The translations under genes and the position numbers were made by a program. Below are positions 62,730-64,000 of a DNA stretch of 64,000 nt, one piece after another (positions within the stretch are counted from its first letter, which is position 1; every line of letters begins with the position of its first letter). Under the pieces are notes generated by a model that was not told the origin of the DNA, made no database searches, and saw only the letters and a list, made by a program, of their open reading frames with translations. The DNA is from Bacteroidota bacterium (GTDB lineage Bacteria; Bacteroidota; Bacteroidia; Bacteroidales; Porphyromonadaceae): positions 1 through 64,000 of the forward strand of contig JAEWWU010000005.1 of the NCBI GenBank assembly GCA_023396255.1, written 5' to 3'.

Positions 62730-64000
62730 TTAAGAAATAAACCAACTCCCCACATTGAAGACAACCCAAGAGACAACCCAAGCGATAACGCAAGTATACA
62801 CCATTACAAAAGCTCCCCAGCGGGCAGAATGAGTTTCTCTGGATATGGCTACGATAGTGGCAATACAAGGGAAATAAAGCAATACAAAAAACATAAAAGA
62901 CAGAGCCTTGAGGGGCGTAAAGGAGAGATTTCCCTCCGAATCCTTATCAGAACGAAGGCGATCGGTCAGTTTATCCAACGCCTCATTGGCATCCAAAACA
63001 TCACCTGTATAAATGACGCCCAAAGTGGAAACAATCACCTCCTTGGCTGGTAATCCGGTAACCAAAGCAATACTCATTTTCCAATCAAAACCCAAAGGAG
63101 CAAGGAGGGGCTGTATCGCTTTACCCACGCGCCCCAAATAAGATTGTTCTTGTTGCCGTACATCACCCTCGAGCTCTACTCTTTCTCTCTCAAGGGAATA
63201 ATCTTGCTCGGACATTGAGGGACGCAACTGCTCCAAAGCTTCGAGCTTCTGTTTCGTTTGTCGCTCCACGTCAGCCCTCGGATAGTAACCAAAAAACCAC
63301 ACAATGATAGAAGCTAAAAGAATAATGGTACCCATCTTGTGTAAGTACTCTTTAGCCTTTTCCCACATATGTATCAATACTGCCCGTGAAGTAGGCATAC
63401 GATAGGGGGGTAACTCCATCACAAATGGAGTATCTTCTTTCTTAAAAAGAATTTTCCGCAACAACAAGGCCGAAACAACTGCCACTACGACCCCAAAAAG
63501 ATAAAGTCCCAAAAGAACCCAACCGGCATTATTTGGAAAAAATGTTCCTGCCAAGAGCAAGTAAACCGGCAAACGCGCGCTACAACTCATAAAGGGAGTA
63601 ACCAAAGTAGTAATTAGTCGGCTTTGTCTGCTTTCTATGGTACGTGCCCCCATTACAGCCGGCACATTACACCCGAATCCCATTATCAACGGAATAAAAG
63701 ACTTTCCGTGCAAACCCATTTTGTGCATAAGTTTGTCCATTAGGAAAGTTGCCCGAGACATATATCCCGTGTCTTCCATAACTGAGATAAAAAAGTAGAG
63801 AATGAGAATATTGGGAAGAAAAACAATAACTCCGCCCACCCCTGAGAAGATCCCGGAGATAATCAATTCCTTGAGAGGTCCATCAGTTAAAAAAGAAGCC
63901 ACCCAATCCGACAACCATCCCACACCACGATCAATCCAATCCATTGGATAAGCTCCCAAGATAAAGGTACACTGAAACATCAATAAGAGCACAGCCAAAA
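62730..64000 (-). CDS. feoB: Ferrous iron transport protein B, C-terminal part (cut by window edge)
   Basis: The visible 423 codons cover the membrane part of FeoB. The GTPase domain lies beyond the window. Gate-domain signatures are present: FLPNILILYFFISVMEDTGY, IPLIMGFGCNVPAVMGARTI with the conserved Cys, and a second gate after TLVTPFMSCSARLPVYLLLA. A loop of about 60 residues with ERERVELEGDVRQQEQ is followed by GLPAKEVIVSTLGVIYTGDV. It imports Fe2+ across the inner membrane. The frame is open through the window end. Confidence 0.95.
   Translation of the reverse strand, partial: LAVLLLMFQCTFILGAYPMDWIDRGVGWLSDWVASFLTDGPLKELIISGIFSGVGGVIVFLPNILILYFFISVMEDTGYMSRATFLMDKLMHKMGLHGKSFIPLIMGFGCNVPAVMGARTIESRQSRLITTLVTPFMSCSARLPVYLLLAGTFFPNNAGWVLLGLYLFGVVVAVVSALLLRKILFKKEDTPFVMELPPYRMPTSRAVLIHMWEKAKEYLHKMGTIILLASIIVWFFGYYPRADVERQTKQKLEALEQLRPSMSEQDYSLERERVELEGDVRQQEQSYLGRVGKAIQPLLAPLGFDWKMSIALVTGLPAKEVIVSTLGVIYTGDVLDANEALDKLTDRLRSDKDSEGNLSFTPLKALSFMFFVLLYFPCIATIVAISRETHSARWGAFVMVYTCVIAWVVSWVVFNVGSWFIS

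Overview
The window reads as a chromosomal segment of an oral-type Bacteroidota, most likely a Porphyromonas species. The evidence is promoter-like boxes of the Bacteroidota form TAnnTTTG, a secreted protein with a type IX secretion (T9SS) C-terminal domain, an S46 dipeptidyl-peptidase of the DPP7/DPP11 family, three adjacent FKBP genes, a CarboxypepD_reg/TonB receptor, and a Cas12a that I recall as closest to the Porphyromonas crevioricanis protein. I could run no database search, so the species is inference. The two window edges cut genes: a tyrosine recombinase on the left and feoB on the right.

Layout. 1-811 holds the end of a mobile element: the N-terminus of an integrase and a two-HTH zinc-finger regulator, both on the minus strand. 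1023-2942 is dnaK. 3334-5064 is a secreted thioredoxin/PKD protein with a T9SS sorting domain. 5474-12870 is a complete type V-A CRISPR-Cas locus: promoter, cas12a, cas4, cas1, cas2, leader with its own promoter, then 24 intact 36-nt repeats, 24 spacers and a decayed terminal repeat. 13009-14936 encodes a secreted C1 peptidase and a beta-barrel protein. 15128-17677 carries mscL and uvrB. 18306-25848 is a minus-strand purH-mreB-mreC-mreD-mrdA-rodA cell-shape operon. 26318-31745 has a polysaccharide flippase, a DUF389 membrane protein and an S46 peptidase.

32602-38674 has an Ig-like lipoprotein, a ketopantoate reductase, a secreted PD40-like protein, a nucleoside phosphorylase and a beta-barrel protein. 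38817-41520 is the lutABC lactate-oxidation operon. 41766-44935 holds purN, acpP, fabF and rnc. 45097-47338 is the FKBP trio. 47473-50086 is bioF-bioG-bioC. 50094-51116 is a TlpA-like thioredoxin lipoprotein. 52357-59067 is an AraC regulator divergent from an RND adaptor-pump-TolC operon. 59747-64000 is a TonB receptor convergent with the feoB end and its small Cys-rich partner.

The most unusual items are the type V-A locus (including one repeat with a broken handle stem and matching promoters for the cas operon and the array), a family of five dispersed intergenic repeats of about 90-115 bp with internal inverted repeats and a conserved TTCCGTCCAAG end, a 65-bp-period tandem repeat near 31.9 kb, and the mobile-element edge at the left end. 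No tRNA, rRNA or insertion-sequence transposase was recognised.
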